Shown: piece by piece, positions 62,463 to 64,000 of the stretch
How the letters are laid out: every line of letters starts with the position of its first letter
How positions within the stretch are numbered: the stretch's first letter is position 1
Origin: Pseudolabrys sp.
GTDB lineage: Bacteria > Pseudomonadota > Alphaproteobacteria > Rhizobiales > Xanthobacteraceae
Length of the DNA stretch: 64,000 nt
Assembly: GCA_029980465.1 (NCBI GenBank)
Contig: JARYIJ010000001.1
Coordinates: forward strand, 2,071,749 to 2,135,748
Direction: 5' to 3'
The notes under the pieces: model-generated
The model's input: the letters and a program-made list of their open reading frames with translations, nothing else
What the model was told of the DNA's origin: nothing
The model's database searches: none
Position numbers and translations under genes: made by a program

Positions 62463-63251
62463 ATGCGTTGTGTGTTCGCCGCCGTTGCGGCGCTGTTGGT
62501 CCTGTCGACATCGGCCTTCGCCGACGTCCGCGTCGTCATCAGCAAATCGCAGCAGCAGATGGCCGTCTCGATCGATGGCGGCCCGAGCTATCGCTGGATC
62601 GTGTCGACCGGACGGCCCGGCTACACAACGCCGTCGGGAAATTTCCGCGCCATCCGTCTCGAGCAGGTCTATTACTCGAAGAAATACGACAACGCGCCGA
62701 TGCCGCACGCGGTGTTCTTTCACGGCGGCTACGCCATTCACGGCACGATGGAAGAAAGGCATCTCGGCCGCGCGGTGTCGCATGGCTGCGTGCGCCTGAG
62801 CCGCGCTCATGCGGCGATCCTGTTCGATGCCGTGCGCCGGGCCGGCATGGGCCACACGCACATCGTCATCACCGACGCGCCGCTTTACGGCGGCATGCCA
62901 GTCGCGCGCCAGATCGAGGTTCCGGCCGATGCGCCGCGCGATCGCGAGGCCATGCGTCAGGCGCCGGAATATTATGAGTATCCGCGAGGCTATTATTATG
63001 TCGAGAGGCCGGCCGACGACTGGTCCGGTCCATCGCCTGCCGTCATCATTCGCGCGCCGGGCTATGCCGACCGGCCGCCGCCCGGTTACGCCGCGCCTCG
63101 CCCCCTCACCAGGCGCGAGCAGCGCGAGCTGGCGCGCGAGGAGGCCCGCCGCGAGGCGCAGGCCCGGTATCGCATGCGGCTCGAGCCCGGCCGCGTCTAT
63201 AGTGAGGTTGAGCTGCGGCGCTTCTATCGCGACAACGGCTTTGAGTGGTAG
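62463..63251 (+). CDS. L,D-transpeptidase (YkuD domain), exported
   Basis: The 262-residue protein starts MRCVFAAVAALLVLSTSAFA, a signal peptide. The YkuD domain follows directly: SKSQQQMAVSIDGGPSYRWI, FFHGGYAIHGT and the catalytic block SHGCVRLSR. The C-terminal third is rich in Tyr, Pro, Arg and Glu and ends in a charged helix (EQRELAREEARREAQ). It should build 3-3 cross-links, complementing the neighbouring MepA. Confidence 0.93.
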   Translation: MRCVFAAVAALLVLSTSAFADVRVVISKSQQQMAVSIDGGPSYRWIVSTGRPGYTTPSGNFRAIRLEQVYYSKKYDNAPMPHAVFFHGGYAIHGTMEERHLGRAVSHGCVRLSRAHAAILFDAVRRAGMGHTHIVITDAPLYGGMPVARQIEVPADAPRDREAMRQAPEYYEYPRGYYYVERPADDWSGPSPAVIIRAPGYADRPPPGYAAPRPLTRREQRELAREEARREAQARYRMRLEPGRVYSEVELRRFYRDNGFEW

Positions 63252-63519
63252 CGATTCATCTGGGATGAATTGAAAGTATCATCGTCCGCCAACGGGTCTG
63301 CGCAAAGCGCGGCCCGATGACAGGCTCCAGCGGACGATCCAGTACCCAATGCGTTGAAGTGAACAACCAGCCTTGCCTTTACGACATGGCGCGGTCGCGC
63401 AAGCGTTAAGTTTCGCTGATACTTCAACGATCCCCGCGCCGCTATAGGCCTTTGGTCCCCTCGAACCGAGTTTCACAATGCGCTACTGTTCAGCATGTCT
63501 GTCAAGCGAGGGATCCGCC

Positions 63520-64000
63520 ATGTCCAGCACCACGGCATCGTTCGGCCACGCTCTTGAACCGCTGCGCGCCAAGTCCGGATGGATCGTCGCGCTCGGCGTC
63601 GTCTATGTGATTGCCGGCATCATCGCGCTCGGCAGCGTCGTGATGGCGACGGTCGCCAGCGTCTTTCTCGTCGGCATCATGATGCTGCTCGCCGGCGTGT
63701 TCGAGGTTATCAGCGCCTTCCAGATGAAGACCTGGGGCAAGTTCTTGCTCTGGGCCTTGCTCGGCGTGCTCTACATCATCGCCGGCTTCGTCGCGTTCGA
63801 GAATCCGCTGCTCGCCGCCGCGACCTTCACGCTGCTGCTCGGTATTGCGCTGGCTGTGTCTGGCATCATGCGCATCATCCTTGCTTTCGCGATGAAGCAC
63901 GGCACGCCGTGGGGCTGGGTCGCGCTCTCCGGCGTCGTCACGCTGGTGCTCGGCGGCATTATCCTGGCGCACTGGCCGGTATCGAGCCTCTACACGCTCG
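63520..64000 (+). CDS. HdeD-family membrane protein, partial
   Basis: The visible 160 residues start MSSTTASFGHALEPLRAKSG and continue past the right edge. At least five hydrophobic spans are visible, in the repeated HdeD pattern (YVIAGIIALGSVVMATVAS, LYIIAGFVAFENPLLAAATF, LVLGGIILAHWPVSS). HdeD proteins are associated with acid resistance in enteric bacteria; the role here is unknown. Confidence 0.88.
   Translation, partial: MSSTTASFGHALEPLRAKSGWIVALGVVYVIAGIIALGSVVMATVASVFLVGIMMLLAGVFEVISAFQMKTWGKFLLWALLGVLYIIAGFVAFENPLLAAATFTLLLGIALAVSGIMRIILAFAMKHGTPWGWVALSGVVTLVLGGIILAHWPVSSLYTL

Overview
This GC-rich window is densely coding and looks like the chromosome of an alphaproteobacterium of the order Hyphomicrobiales, most likely the Bradyrhizobium/Rhodopseudomonas/Xanthobacteraceae side. 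The reasons are two branched-chain-amino-acid-type (Liv) ABC transporter operons, a PaaG-like hydratase, a TolC/NodT-type outer-membrane factor, and several families of intergenic palindromic repeats of the kind common in that group. The taxonomic placement is inference. I saw no rRNA, tRNA, CRISPR array or phage region.

Layout. 1-3.8 kb: a reverse-strand liv operon (livJ-livH-livM-livG, running off the left edge). 4-6.7 kb: a FadR-type regulator with a leaderless binding-protein-like gene; an IS1595-family element has inserted in the regulator's upstream region, inside a perfect palindrome. 6.8-11.2 kb: an Uup-type ABC-F ATPase, then a hydrolase, an atypical SDR and a MarR regulator. 11.4-15.7 kb: an AcrAB-type RND pump. 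15.7-16.8 kb: a gene-poor, repeat-rich block with a near-consensus promoter. 16.8-22.5 kb: an S10 peptidase, then a putative catabolic operon (SDR, PaaG-like, aspartate-dehydrogenase-like) downstream of an FAD oxidoreductase. 22.7-27.3 kb: a second, divergent and complete liv operon (JHMGF). 27.3-27.8 kb: a DUF559 nuclease gene enclosed by complex inverted repeats, which looks like a small mobile unit.

27.8-39.9 kb is an efflux island: oprM-mdtA-mdtB-mdtC leftward and emrAB rightward from a 200-bp divergent promoter region. 40-47 kb: an L,D-transpeptidase, the stub of an FAD monooxygenase, a luciferase-like monooxygenase, a DUF47/PiT phosphate uptake pair, a CAP-domain lipoprotein and a CPA1 antiporter. 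46.8-50.7 kb: a reverse-strand cluster with modABC, a BtuF-like binding protein and a small membrane protein; a molbindin gene at its head is broken by two frameshifts and ModC lacks its TOBE domain. 51-53.4 kb: an ICMT-like methyltransferase and a GMC oxidoreductase. 53.5-56.5 kb: a thiamine-diphosphate E1/transketolase-like enzyme divergent from an Lrp-family regulator, with a palindromic candidate operator between them. 56.6-61.2 kb: a carbohydrate-type ABC operon with an unusual 17-bp-period repeat array upstream. 61.3-64 kb: MepA, a YkuD L,D-transpeptidase and a partial HdeD-like membrane protein.

Main themes are solute uptake (four complete or near-complete ABC systems), efflux (three pumps), cell-wall remodelling, and oxidation of small organic or aromatic acids. 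The least ordinary signals are the repeat-bounded DUF559 unit, the decayed molybdate-sensing modules, the IS insertion through a candidate operator, and the promoter-led structured block near 16.2 kb.
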